A stretch of 41,175 nt of DNA from Candidatus Latescibacterota bacterium (lineage in GTDB: Bacteria; Latescibacterota; UBA2968; UBA8231): NCBI GenBank assembly GCA_022826515.1, contig JAJDUT010000100.1:1-41175 (forward strand). Direction: 5' to 3'. A program made the translations under genes and the position numbers. Position 1 is the stretch's first letter. Every line of letters begins with the position of its first letter. The notes beneath the pieces were generated by a model, which saw nothing but the letters and a program-made list of their open reading frames with translations, ran no database searches and was not told where the DNA came from. Of this stretch, positions 1 to 9,200 are shown piece by piece.

Positions 1-248
1 GACAACTAAGCGTGAGGGGTGTCTTACTCCCGCACGGTGCAGCGGGCACGAGGGGCCTGCTCACCCAATGACGGACGACGCGCCCCGCACGCATACCGTT
101 CAGATTGGCCCTTCTGAACGGATTTGGCAACATACAAATGAATTACGGCGATAGGGTGTCTAATTAGCTGTAGTGTCCCGCAAATTTTTAGGCGGGCTAC
201 TGCGAGATAACGACGCCATGCGCGAAGTTCCCTAAAAGGAGAACTCCA
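1..248. other. Intergenic / upstream region before the PQQ-ankyrin gene
   Basis: No ORF with recognisable homology is seen here. The region holds a 9-bp inverted repeat (96-121), a small GC-armed dyad around an A/T-rich centre near 177-195, and the ribosome binding site AAAAGGAG at about 234-241 serving the GTG start at 249. The first bases could be the tail of a gene lying outside the window, but nothing supports a specific call. Confidence 0.4.
96..121. repeat. Inverted repeat, 9-bp arms, 8-nt loop
   Basis: CCGTTCAGA (96-104) pairs perfectly with TCTGAACGG (113-121) across TTGGCCCT. There is no T-tract after it, so it is not a classical intrinsic terminator on the plus strand. It lies about 130 bp before the PQQ-ankyrin gene and could be an operator or the hairpin of an upstream transcript. 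Confidence 0.45.
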
Positions 249-3200
249 GTGAATAGACGCGCCTGCCTGACCTTAACGATCGCATTGTCGCTGTCGCTCG
301 TGGTGGGATCGGCGTTTGCCGACGAGGTCGATTGGCCGTATTACGGGGCCGATCAGGGCGGTAAACGCTACACTCCGGCGGACCAGATCAATCGCGACAA
401 CTTCGATCAGTTGCGCGTGGTTTGGCGCTATCGGCCCCGCGATCAGCATATCTACGAGGCGGCGAGAGCCAACCGAAGCCGTGATCGGGACCGGGATCGA
501 GGTCGAGGTCGGGGAGATCGGCGGCGCGGTGATTTTCGCCTTGGCTTCAGCAACAATCGCGGCACGCCGCTGGCCGTCAATGGCGTGCTCTACTATGGCT
601 CGCCGTACAACATCCTCTCGGCTGTTGACGGCCAAACCGGCGAGGAATTGTGGGCGTTCGACCCGGAGTCTTGGAAGGCCCGTTCCACGTTCTTGGGCAA
701 TTCGCGTGGGGTGAGCTATTGGACCGATGGAGAGGTCGAGCGGATATTTCTGGCGACATCAACTGCCTATCTGTATTCCATCGACGCCAAGACCGGCCTG
801 CCCGATCCCAATTTTGGCGAGAACGGCCGCGTCGATTTGGGAGGCTTGCTGCGTCGGTCGCTGAGTGAAGAGGAGCGCAGGGGCTACGGGGTTACGGCTC
901 CGCCCGTGGTCTGTCGCGATGTGGTCGCTGTTGGCTCGGCGATCATGGATGTGCGCTTCAGGCCGCCGCCCGAGTACATGCCCCCAGGCGACGTGCAGGC
1001 CTTCGACGCGCGCACCGGCGAAAAAGTGTGGGAATTCCACACGATCCCGCAGGAGGGCGAGTACGGCAACGAGACGTGGGAAAACGAGGCGTGGAAGACC
1101 TCCGGCGCGGCCAATGTCTGGGCGACGATGACGGCCGACGAGGAGTTGGGCAACTTCTACCTGCCGGTGAGTACAGCCAGCCACGATTACTACGGCGGCG
1201 AGCGCCCCGGCGACAACCTGTTCAGCGAGTCGGTCGTATGTCTAAAGGCCGAGACCGGCGAACGGATTTGGCACTATCAATTGGTCCATCACGGTCTATG
1301 GGACTATGACCCGGCGGCCGTGCCCCTGCTGTTGGACGTGGTCGTCGATGGCCAAGAGCGCAAGATCGTCGCTCAGCTTACGAAACAAGCTTTCTGCTTT
1401 GTCTTTGACCGCGTGACGGGCGAGCCGATTTGGCCGATCGTCGAAAAGCCGGTGCCGCAGTCGCAGGTAGCGTGGGAAAAGACCTCGCCGACGCAGCCTT
1501 TTCCGACCAAACCAGCGGCCTTTGAGCGCCAAGGCATCAGCGAAGACGACCTGATCGACTTCACGCCTGAGCTGCGCGAAGAAGCCAAGGCCATCCTCGC
1601 TGAATACGACTACGGTCCGTTGTACACGCCGCCAACGGAGAAGGGTGTCTTGTTAGTTCCGGGCCAAGCCGGCGGAGCTGACTGGGCTGGGGGCGCGGCG
1701 GATCCGCGCACGGGCGTACTCTACGTGCCGTCGCACATGGCCATTACCAACGTGGAACTGCGGCCGGTACGCGACCTAGATGTCTATTCGGCGTTCTCTG
1801 CCCGCGCCGGTCGGCACATCCGCGGTCCTCGGGGCCTGCCGCTGGTCAAGCCCCCGTACGGCAGCATCACGGCGATTGACCTGAATAGCGGCGAACATCT
1901 GTGGCGGACGACGGTGGGCAAAGGACCGGTCGATCACCCAGCGCTCAAGGGCCTCGACCTGCCGGATATGGGCTGGGACAACCGCACCTTTGTCTTGGCC
2001 ACGCCGAACCTTCTGTTGGCCACTTCGCAGGCCCCGCTAGCTCCCCGCAGGGATTACTTCGTCGATCGCGATGCGTACCTGCGGGCGTACGATTTGGAAT
2101 CGGGAGAGGAAATCGGTCGCGTCGAATTGCCCAGCAATGCCTACGGCGCGCCGATGAGTTATACGGTCGGCGACCGCCAATACGTGGTCGTGCCAGTGGG
2201 CAGCCGTGGACGACCGCCCGAATTGGTCGCCTTGGCCATTCCGCACGAAGGCGAGCAACTGCCGCCCCAGGGACGCGACCGCAGCGACGCCGATCACAAA
2301 GCCTTTTACGAGGCCGTAGAAGCCATCGATGCCGGAGACAGCGAGACGCTACAGAAGCTGCTCGCTGAGTACCCCGAGCTAGCGACGGCGCGCGGCTATT
2401 TCGACGAATACTACGAATACCCACACTTTCGCGGGGCCACCCTCTTGCACCATCTGGCTGGTGAGCCACAACGAGTGCCGCTGCCCGAAAACGCGGTCGA
2501 ACTAGCCGCGACTCTGATCTCAGCAGGTGCCGACCCCAACGCCGCCACGTACGACTCGATCAGCGTGCTGGATATGTTCATAGGAAGCGATCAGCTCGAA
2601 TGGGCCGAGAGCAAGCCCGAAATGATCCAACTTCTAGTGACCAACGGCGTGGATGTGAACCGCAATCGGGGCCAAATTTTATGGAATGCGCTTAGGGAGA
2701 GGGATTTGGATCTGGCGCGCATGTTGGTCGCCGAGGGGGCGGACGTGGATTTGCGCTTTGCCGCTGGCGTCAACCGCGTTGATTTGATGGCCGAGTTCTT
2801 CGACGCCGAGGGCCAGCTAAAAGAGGGGACCGCCCATCTGTTCCATCCCGACCCGGACACCGTGCTCACCGCCGAGCAGATTATGGTGGAAGCGCTCAAT
2901 TTTGCGGCCTATAGCGGCGCATTGGAAGCGGCGGAGTTTTTGCTAGATCGCGGTGTGGATGTCAATGGGTTGGCCAGTGGGTTTACCCGGTACGACCGAG
3001 GTAGTGCGCCCTTGCACAAAACCGTCATGGCCGACCAGCTAGAGATGGCCCGCCTGCTCTTGGCACGGGGCGCGGATCCACTAGTGAGGGCGCGGCGCTT
3101 TCGCATCACGCCTTATGAATTGTCCAACTACTTGGATACCTCCGAGGCTCTCGACGAGCTACTCAGAGAGCACTCTGAGGCCGCCTCTGGGCAGGCGGAC

Positions 3201-3260
3201 GCAGACTCCAGCACCGCTCCTCCGAGGAGGCGCCGGGGGAACCGCGAAGGATCGCGATAA
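249..3260 (+). CDS. Secreted PQQ-dependent dehydrogenase (quinoprotein) fused to C-terminal ankyrin repeats
   Basis: 1003 residues. The GTG start is set by AAAAGGAG about 7 nt upstream. A Sec signal peptide (hydrophobic core 8-20, cleavage near AFA/DE at 24/25) sends it to the periplasm. Residues about 27-670 form an eight-bladed quinoprotein propeller of the membrane glucose dehydrogenase / PQQ alcohol dehydrogenase type. Signs are the opening WPYYGADQGGKRY, repeated W-docking motifs (DGQTGEELWAF, DARTGEKVWEF, GERIWHYQ) and HHGLWDYD. Known members oxidise sugars or alcohols and pass electrons to quinone or cytochrome c. No CxxCH haem motif is present. Residues about 680-975 carry ankyrin-like repeats (LLAEGADVD-type loops), unusual outside the cytoplasm. 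An Arg/Asp-rich low-complexity insert spans about 72-97, and the last 12 residues are Arg-rich. Substrate unknown. A dioxygenase gene follows after 63 bp, possibly co-transcribed. Confidence 0.85.
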   Translation: MNRRACLTLTIALSLSLVVGSAFADEVDWPYYGADQGGKRYTPADQINRDNFDQLRVVWRYRPRDQHIYEAARANRSRDRDRDRGRGRGDRRRGDFRLGFSNNRGTPLAVNGVLYYGSPYNILSAVDGQTGEELWAFDPESWKARSTFLGNSRGVSYWTDGEVERIFLATSTAYLYSIDAKTGLPDPNFGENGRVDLGGLLRRSLSEEERRGYGVTAPPVVCRDVVAVGSAIMDVRFRPPPEYMPPGDVQAFDARTGEKVWEFHTIPQEGEYGNETWENEAWKTSGAANVWATMTADEELGNFYLPVSTASHDYYGGERPGDNLFSESVVCLKAETGERIWHYQLVHHGLWDYDPAAVPLLLDVVVDGQERKIVAQLTKQAFCFVFDRVTGEPIWPIVEKPVPQSQVAWEKTSPTQPFPTKPAAFERQGISEDDLIDFTPELREEAKAILAEYDYGPLYTPPTEKGVLLVPGQAGGADWAGGAADPRTGVLYVPSHMAITNVELRPVRDLDVYSAFSARAGRHIRGPRGLPLVKPPYGSITAIDLNSGEHLWRTTVGKGPVDHPALKGLDLPDMGWDNRTFVLATPNLLLATSQAPLAPRRDYFVDRDAYLRAYDLESGEEIGRVELPSNAYGAPMSYTVGDRQYVVVPVGSRGRPPELVALAIPHEGEQLPPQGRDRSDADHKAFYEAVEAIDAGDSETLQKLLAEYPELATARGYFDEYYEYPHFRGATLLHHLAGEPQRVPLPENAVELAATLISAGADPNAATYDSISVLDMFIGSDQLEWAESKPEMIQLLVTNGVDVNRNRGQILWNALRERDLDLARMLVAEGADVDLRFAAGVNRVDLMAEFFDAEGQLKEGTAHLFHPDPDTVLTAEQIMVEALNFAAYSGALEAAEFLLDRGVDVNGLASGFTRYDRGSAPLHKTVMADQLEMARLLLARGADPLVRARRFRITPYELSNYLDTSEALDELLREHSEAASGQADADSSTAPPRRRRGNREGSR

Positions 3261-3323
3261 AAATGCAGAGAAGCATCGCACGGCCTGTTGTGGATATTCT
3301 CTACCACTAAAAGGTGAAGCATC

Positions 3324-4532
3324 ATGGGCCAAAAGACAGAACTGTTCGACAAAAGGCTGCGCGAGTTATTCGGTACGGACGCCCGCAGCGAGGGGCCGCT
3401 GGCCGTTAGCGGTGCCGGGCGGCGCTTCACCGGTATCGATCTGTGCTGCCCGCTCAATCCCGAGCAGGTCGCCTTTCTGCTGGACGCCCTGAGCCAGTTT
3501 CGCATCGTCAGCATTGCCGGGCAGGACTTGGAAGCCTTTTCCCTAGCCCACTTCGAGCGCTTCGCCAACCACTGGGGCGCGCCGGTGCCGCATCCCAACA
3601 ACTTCATGCGCGGAGGTAAACCGGCCCAGCAAGATGGCGACAGCGACGGCCCCTTTGAGCTGATTCCCTTTGAGCGGCGCACGGCCGCCGCGGTCAATGT
3701 CGCCTTCCCCGGCCAACTGCAATGCCTGCCACACGAGTCTCCTGCGGTGCTGGTCGTGTCCAACTTTCGGGGGGAACGCAGTGCCGCATCTGCTAGGGTG
3801 ACTGGAGGCGGCTCGTGGCACACGGACATTGAGTACGAGCCTTTGCCGATCTACGTCTCGATGTTCCTCGCCCACAAGTCGCCGGTGGCACGCGATGCCC
3901 TAGGTGGGAATTGGGTGCAGGCACCTGAGGACGACAAGGCTCATCCGTACTACGAAGGCTCGGATCGCGAACTCATGCGGCTGCGCAAGCGCCTACCGTT
4001 GAACGGCGAGACGGCCTTTGCCGACACCGCGGCGGCCTTCGCAGCACTGTCGCCGACAGAGCAGGCGGATCTGGAGCAAGTTCAGTTGCGGCGGCGGTTG
4101 AACGAGGGCGACGAAGGCTGGCTCGCTCCGCTGGTGCGCACCAACCCGCGCTCTGGCATCAAGTCTCTGCACAGTCCAATCTGGGCGTCGCGGCCACGAG
4201 TGCGGCCGGCGATCGAGGTGGAAGGGATGTCCGCGGAAGCATCGCGCGGGTTTCTCGACCGGCTCGAAGCGCACGTGCTGCAGCCGCAGTTTCGCTACGA
4301 CCACCCGCACGCGCCGGGCGATGTGACGCTGTGGGACAACTATATGACCCTACACAATTCGCCGCCGATCAAGTCGAATATCAACTCGCTCGATGATGCC
4401 CGGCTGCTGTACCGTTTGAGTTGCAAGGGCGAGCCAACCTTGTCTTTGCCGCGCCGCGATGCGCCGGAGTGGCGCGCCGCCCACATCCCCGGTGGTTACG
4501 CTACGCCTCTGGAGATTATCCGCATCGCGTAA
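3324..4532 (+). CDS. TauD/TfdA-family Fe(II)/2-oxoglutarate-dependent dioxygenase
   Basis: 402 residues, no signal peptide, so cytoplasmic. AAAAGGTGA about 6 nt upstream of ATG supports this start. The 2-His-1-carboxylate facial triad is visible: WHTD gives His166 and Asp168, and TLHNS gives His344, followed 20 residues later by Arg364, which fits the 2-oxoglutarate-binding Arg. Family members hydroxylate small molecules such as taurine, gamma-butyrobetaine or phosphonates using O2 and 2-oxoglutarate. The substrate cannot be read from sequence. A PhnZ-family oxygenase gene lies 1.1 kb downstream on the same strand, with one opposite-strand gene between. That recalls the TmpA/TmpB and PhnY/PhnZ pairs. 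It lacks the N-terminal zinc domain of gamma-butyrobetaine hydroxylases. Confidence 0.85.
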   Translation: MGQKTELFDKRLRELFGTDARSEGPLAVSGAGRRFTGIDLCCPLNPEQVAFLLDALSQFRIVSIAGQDLEAFSLAHFERFANHWGAPVPHPNNFMRGGKPAQQDGDSDGPFELIPFERRTAAAVNVAFPGQLQCLPHESPAVLVVSNFRGERSAASARVTGGGSWHTDIEYEPLPIYVSMFLAHKSPVARDALGGNWVQAPEDDKAHPYYEGSDRELMRLRKRLPLNGETAFADTAAAFAALSPTEQADLEQVQLRRRLNEGDEGWLAPLVRTNPRSGIKSLHSPIWASRPRVRPAIEVEGMSAEASRGFLDRLEAHVLQPQFRYDHPHAPGDVTLWDNYMTLHNSPPIKSNINSLDDARLLYRLSCKGEPTLSLPRRDAPEWRAAHIPGGYATPLEIIRIA

Positions 4533-4555
4533 AATCTCGACGCGACAGACTTAGT

Positions 4556-5509
4556 TCAATCGAGATTGGCTTCGATGATTTCGGTATGGACTTGGAAAAT
4601 TTCGGTCTCGGCTGGATCGACGATTACCCGTAGCCAGTGGATTTCGGGCGTGCCGAAGGGTTCGATGCGCGTGAAGCGCGTCAAGCGCTGGCCCGTGGCT
4701 GCTTGGCGCAGGGGCTTGTCCACGCGGAAATAGTGGGAGTCGCCGTGGGCTAGGGCCACCGGCCGGCCAAAGCGGACGACTTCATGCTCTAGGGCCTGCA
4801 GAAAAGCCGCGTACGGTCCGTCTGACTCGTCTGCGCGGCTCTCAAAGCGCGGATTGGCGTGGATGATGAGGAAAACGGCGCGATGATCCTGTTCCGCAGC
4901 TTGGGCGAATGTTTCGCGCATCCAGGCAATGGCGGCGGCGGTGCGGCTTTTGACTTCCTCGTCGTTGGCCTGAGTGCGGCCTTCAAACTTGGCGGTGGCG
5001 TTGTGACTGCCGACGATGTGCAGCACGGCAAAGCTCGTCCGCCCGTGGGTCCAGCGCACGTGCTCGGGGAAAGTGCCTCCTTGGGTGCCGACGCGCATGG
5101 GTTGCTGGCCGATAGTCCACCCCGGACGCGGAAAAAAGAGTGTCCGCAATCGCGCCAGCCGGTCCAGCGGCTGGTATCCGCTCCGGTGGCAATCGGTCCA
5201 GTCGTTGTCGCCTGGGGCGAGAATAAAAGGGCGTTCAAATTGCTGGAACCACTCAAAGCGGCTCTGTAGTATGCCATCGCTGCAGGGACTGCTGCCGCCT
5301 TTGATATCGCCCACGTGGATGACCCATTCCAAGCCCTCGGCGCGGTTGATTTCCTCGACGAGCCGACCAAAGCGGACGCTGTCGATTGGAGAATATGGCA
5401 TATCCGCGATCAGGGCGAAGGCGAAGGGGTCATCGGCGGGTGGGTTTTGGGCGCTAGCGACTTCTAGCAGCGCGACGATTAGGGATAGACTCAGAAGATA
5501 CCGGGCCAT
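4556..5509 (-). CDS. Secreted metallophosphoesterase-like (calcineurin-fold) protein
   Basis: 317 residues, with a Sec signal peptide (hydrophobic 4-18, cleavage after ASA at 20). The ATG is preceded by GGAGGAAA. Calcineurin-like motifs appear in order: IADMPY (Asp36), HVGD (Asp68), APGDNDW (Asp101/Asn102/Asp103), IIHANP (His217), and AHGDSH (His255/His259). The first motif lacks the usual D-x-H histidine, and the third reads GDND where the family normally has GNH. Activity may therefore be altered or lost. The family hydrolyses phosphate mono- or diesters with two metals. The gene is convergent with the upstream dioxygenase (23-bp gap) and divergent from the PhnZ-like gene (151-bp gap, which must carry both promoters). 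Confidence 0.7.
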   Translation of the reverse strand: MARYLLSLSLIVALLEVASAQNPPADDPFAFALIADMPYSPIDSVRFGRLVEEINRAEGLEWVIHVGDIKGGSSPCSDGILQSRFEWFQQFERPFILAPGDNDWTDCHRSGYQPLDRLARLRTLFFPRPGWTIGQQPMRVGTQGGTFPEHVRWTHGRTSFAVLHIVGSHNATAKFEGRTQANDEEVKSRTAAAIAWMRETFAQAAEQDHRAVFLIIHANPRFESRADESDGPYAAFLQALEHEVVRFGRPVALAHGDSHYFRVDKPLRQAATGQRLTRFTRIEPFGTPEIHWLRVIVDPAETEIFQVHTEIIEANLD

Positions 5510-5660
5510 ACATTTCCTCCAGATAGTTGTCAGTGCGCTGCTTGATGTCGGTTTTCTTAAGCGAAATAAAAAATAAAGGTAGTTTTAGTAACAATGTTAA
5601 GGATCGACGTTTCCACCTGATTAGCAAAATCGACCACTTTCAAGGAAAGACCGCAAAGCC

Positions 5661-6257
5661 ATGGATAATCTCGTAGATCCCTCCCTAGCCAGAGAATTGG
5701 CCCAAGGCACGCCGACTCAGAAAGTCGATGCTTTATTCGCGTACATGGAACGGCGGGGCCAGTCCTTTTACGACGAAGTTGTAACCCAACTCGAACACGC
5801 CCTGCAATGCGCCCACCAAGCCCAACAGGCCGGGGCTGATTCGGAGCAAGTGGCCGCGGCCCTGCTGCACGATCTGGGTCATTTCTTGGTCGATGAGCAC
5901 AGTGAAGAGGCCGATTTCCTCACCGAGGATCTACTGCACGAAGAAGTGGGAGCCGAGTATCTGGAGCCCTTTTTCATCGACGCAGTGACCGAGCCGGTCG
6001 GGCTGCACGTGCCGGCCAAGCGCTATATCTGCACGGTGGATAGGTCCTATTACCAGACCTTGTCCCGGGCGTCCAAGCGGAGTTTTGAGTTGCAGGGCGG
6101 CTTCATGTCGGAGGAAGAAAAGGCGGCCTTTGAACAGAATCCCCATTGGGAAAGTGCCGTGCAGTTGCGCAAGTGGGACGACTTGGCCAAGGAGAAGGAC
6201 CTGAAGACGCCGGGTTTGGAGAGCTATCGGACGGCAGTGCAGGGCTGTTTGAAGTAG
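5661..6257 (+). CDS. PhnZ-family HD-domain diiron oxygenase (C-P bond cleaving type)
   Basis: 198 residues, cytoplasmic. The sequence follows the PhnZ/TmpB pattern closely, from QLEHALQCA through AALLHDLGH, HEEVGAEYL, HVPAKRYIC and FELQGG to RKWDD. All expected diiron ligands are present: His46, His70-Asp71, His74, His93, His116 and Asp173. Known relatives are mixed-valent diiron oxygenases that cleave the C-P bond of an alpha-hydroxy-phosphonate, or in MIOX a C-C bond, rather than phosphohydrolases. Aligned to PhnZ as I remember it, Glu39 matches the gating Glu27, but the iron-capping Tyr24 position is Phe36 with Tyr37 next to it. The preferred partner would be a 2-oxoglutarate dioxygenase making the hydroxyl; one is encoded at 3324-4532. 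AAGGAAAG precedes the ATG at a rather long spacing. Confidence 0.85.
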   Translation: MDNLVDPSLARELAQGTPTQKVDALFAYMERRGQSFYDEVVTQLEHALQCAHQAQQAGADSEQVAAALLHDLGHFLVDEHSEEADFLTEDLLHEEVGAEYLEPFFIDAVTEPVGLHVPAKRYICTVDRSYYQTLSRASKRSFELQGGFMSEEEKAAFEQNPHWESAVQLRKWDDLAKEKDLKTPGLESYRTAVQGCLK

Positions 6258-6277
6258 GTGCGGACAGGCCGCCTAGC

Positions 6278-9200
6278 TCACTTGACCAGCGACACCTTGC
6301 GCTCCTGCACAACATCGCCCGTTTGCAAGCGCACAAGGTACACCCCGCTGGCGAGATCGCCCGCGTCCCAGAGCACTTGGTAAGCCCCTGGTTTGCGCCA
6401 CGCCTCTACCAGCGTTTTCACCCGCTGTCCAGTCTGGCCGAAAACTTCTAGCCGCACTTTGCCAGCCTGACCCACGCTGAAATCGATATGCACCCGGCTG
6501 TTGAACGGGTTGGGGTAAGGCGGCAGTAGATGCGTCTTTTGCGGCGTGCTCTCCACAGCCTCTACCGCGGTGGTTGCGGTTTCTCCCATATACGCCTTTA
6601 CATAGCCGTCCGTGGTCGTCACCACCGCATCCAAAAAGCCGTCTCTATCCGCATCGGCCAAGGCGATATCGCTGCTGCGACCTTCAACCTCGAGGGTCCA
6701 GGCCCGGCGCAGAGTGTCTTCCTCCTGTTCCACGCAGATCAATTTGGTGCCACTGCCAAACAGAAACTCGTCGCGCCCATCGCCGTCCACATCGCCGGAG
6801 ACCACGTCCGTATGGGCCTGCACCCCGTCGTCGAACTCCAGCAAAATCGCGCCGTCTGCCGCTTGAAACAGGCGTACCCCGTCCGCAGTCGAGGCCATCA
6901 GTTCCACGGTCCCATCGCCGTCGCTGTCGCCCACCCCCATCAGCGATTGCACCTCGGTGTTGTTGCGATACGGGGTCTGCCAAATGCGCTCGCCAGCGCC
7001 GCTTAGCACGGCGTTCAAATAGCTGCAGTGCCCCCAGAGGAGTTCCGGTCGGCTGTCGCCGAATAGATTGACCACCGCGGGAAACGCATAGCCGACAAAG
7101 GAGTCGCTCTCAAACAGCGGATTGAGTCCGGTGCCATAAGCCTGACGCACCACCTGCGCCGTGCCCGTGACCCCATCGACAATGTGCAGCCGGTCGGGCC
7201 ACATCACCACGATTTCCTCTAAGCCATCGCCGTCCACATCCCCCGCGGCGCTGGGATGCCCGCCCAGACTGCGGCCGCTACCGTTCTCGGGCAGGATGAA
7301 ACCCTTGGATTCCCAGACGATTTCGCCGCTGCGCCCGTCGATCAAAAAGCCCACTTCACTGCCCAACTTGCCGCGCCGCAGGCTGGCGAATACATCCATG
7401 TTCTCGCTGCTGCGGAAATACCCGACGCTCCAGTAGGACAGGCCGCTGAAGTTCCATATGGGCATACTGCCGTCAAAGCCGACGAACTCGGCCTGCCAGC
7501 GAACGGAGCCATCGGTCGCGAGTGCCACCAAGCTGGCGTTGCCGCTGGCCGCCTCGCGCGCTGCCAGCACTTCCCGGGGGCCGTCGCCGTCCACGTCCGC
7601 GGCGACTAGCCCCCAGTGATAGGGTGCGTTGTTGGTCTGGCCGTAACCGGGTACCTGCCACCGCAGACGGGGCTCGCCCCCGCCCTTGCCCGGAGCCTGC
7701 AGACACAGCACTTCCCGAGTCGCGGTCTGCACGACCACTTCCACCCGGCCATCCCCTTCCAGATCGGCCACTATCGATGTGCCAGCCGGGGTAAATGCCT
7801 GGCGACTCCACTGGTGCAGCATCCCCGAGGCTTGGTCCAGCATCAGCGCTTGATTGGGGAGCCCACTCCCCTTTAGATACAGCAAGGCCGCTCCATCATC
7901 CGCTACCGCAGCCGTCTCCAGAGCCATCCCGGCGGGACCGCGCACCGACCACCGCGCTTCAATGCGTCCTGCACTGTCGCTGCCCAAGGCGGTCAATTCT
8001 TCACCCGCTCCGTCCGGTGCGACCGCAAAGAAATCGCGCCGTCCATCGCCGTCCACATCGCCGGTTGACACCGTGCGCAATCCGTCGGCAGCCCCAGTGC
8101 TCACCGTCAAGGGCAATTGATTTAGCAATACCGTACTGAAGCGCCCCCGCTCGTGGCTCCAGCGCACGGTTGCCGCCCCCGCCTCCAAGGACCAGACCGC
8201 CAGCGGTGCATAGGTCGGCAGAGCCTCGCCGCTCGTGGCCGAGACGAACAGCTCCAAGTGCCCGTCGCCGTCCACATCGGCCATACCGTGCAAATGGTGC
8301 TGTGGGAAATCAAAGCTGGTCTCGCCGCTGAGCGCATCGACGCCGACGATGTGCCACTGGCCGTCGCCTTGGTCGTTGTACATGCTGTACACCAGCTCGA
8401 AGCGCCCATCGTCGTCCACATCGACCAAAGCCTGCGGCTTGGGCCGCACCACCTTGGTCGATTGCGAGGGGTCGGGCTGAATGTCGCGCAGCCAGCGCAG
8501 TGTCAACGCTGTGCCGTCGTTGTCAATGACCTCGGCGTGCATGCTGAAATCGGCCACCACGCCGAATTCGGGATACGGATCGTCGTCGATGTTGGCGGCC
8601 CCGAACCAGCCGTAGTTGCGGTACCCGTGGTACTGCAACTGCATCTTGGTCTCCCCGGTCGCTCCGTCGAAGACGAGGATGCGGTAGTGGGTGGCCACGA
8701 CGATGTCGAGCTGGCCATCGACATCGACGTCAACCACGAGGACATTGGGGTCCCAAGTATTGGTAAAGGACTCGGTCTCCCACACCACCCGAGGCTCGCC
8801 GCTGTCGTACGCGAGCAGCCAGCCTTGCTTGGGATCGGCCCCGCCGTCGCTGAAAGAATTGCCCATCTCAAAGCGCTGTAAGCCCTCTACTTCAGGCAGG
8901 ATCTGGGCCACTTTGAAGACATTGTCCACCGGCATGACCACCTCGCTGCCGCCGAGGTCGAAAGTCTGCGGCCCAATCCCCCAGACTCGCCCTTGGGTGC
9001 CGATGTACCCGGGATCTACTGGGGTGGCAAAGGGCAAGGCGACCGAGTCGTCACCCGCGCGTTTCTCCACCTGCACATAGCCCTCCCAGGCGGCGATGTC
9101 GTAGCGCCAGCGCTCTTGCGGCAGGTCGTGGATTTGACCGACTCCCGAGGCCCGACCGCTCATGTGGCGATCGCCGCGCAATTGCAGCCATTCGCCCGTT

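Noticed and set aside
1..248. Possible tRNA or riboswitch before the PQQ-ankyrin gene
   Set aside because: No cloverleaf, T-loop consensus or known aptamer pattern could be folded by eye; only the simple inverted repeat is supported.
5931..6336. Minus-strand ORFs over the PhnZ-like gene
   Set aside because: Shadows of a gene with complete metal ligands on the plus strand.
8153..8881. 242-codon plus-strand ORF antisense to the large FG-GAP protein
   Set aside because: Mirror of DxDxDG repeats giving regular HIDVDV-like strings; an artefact of repeat codons.
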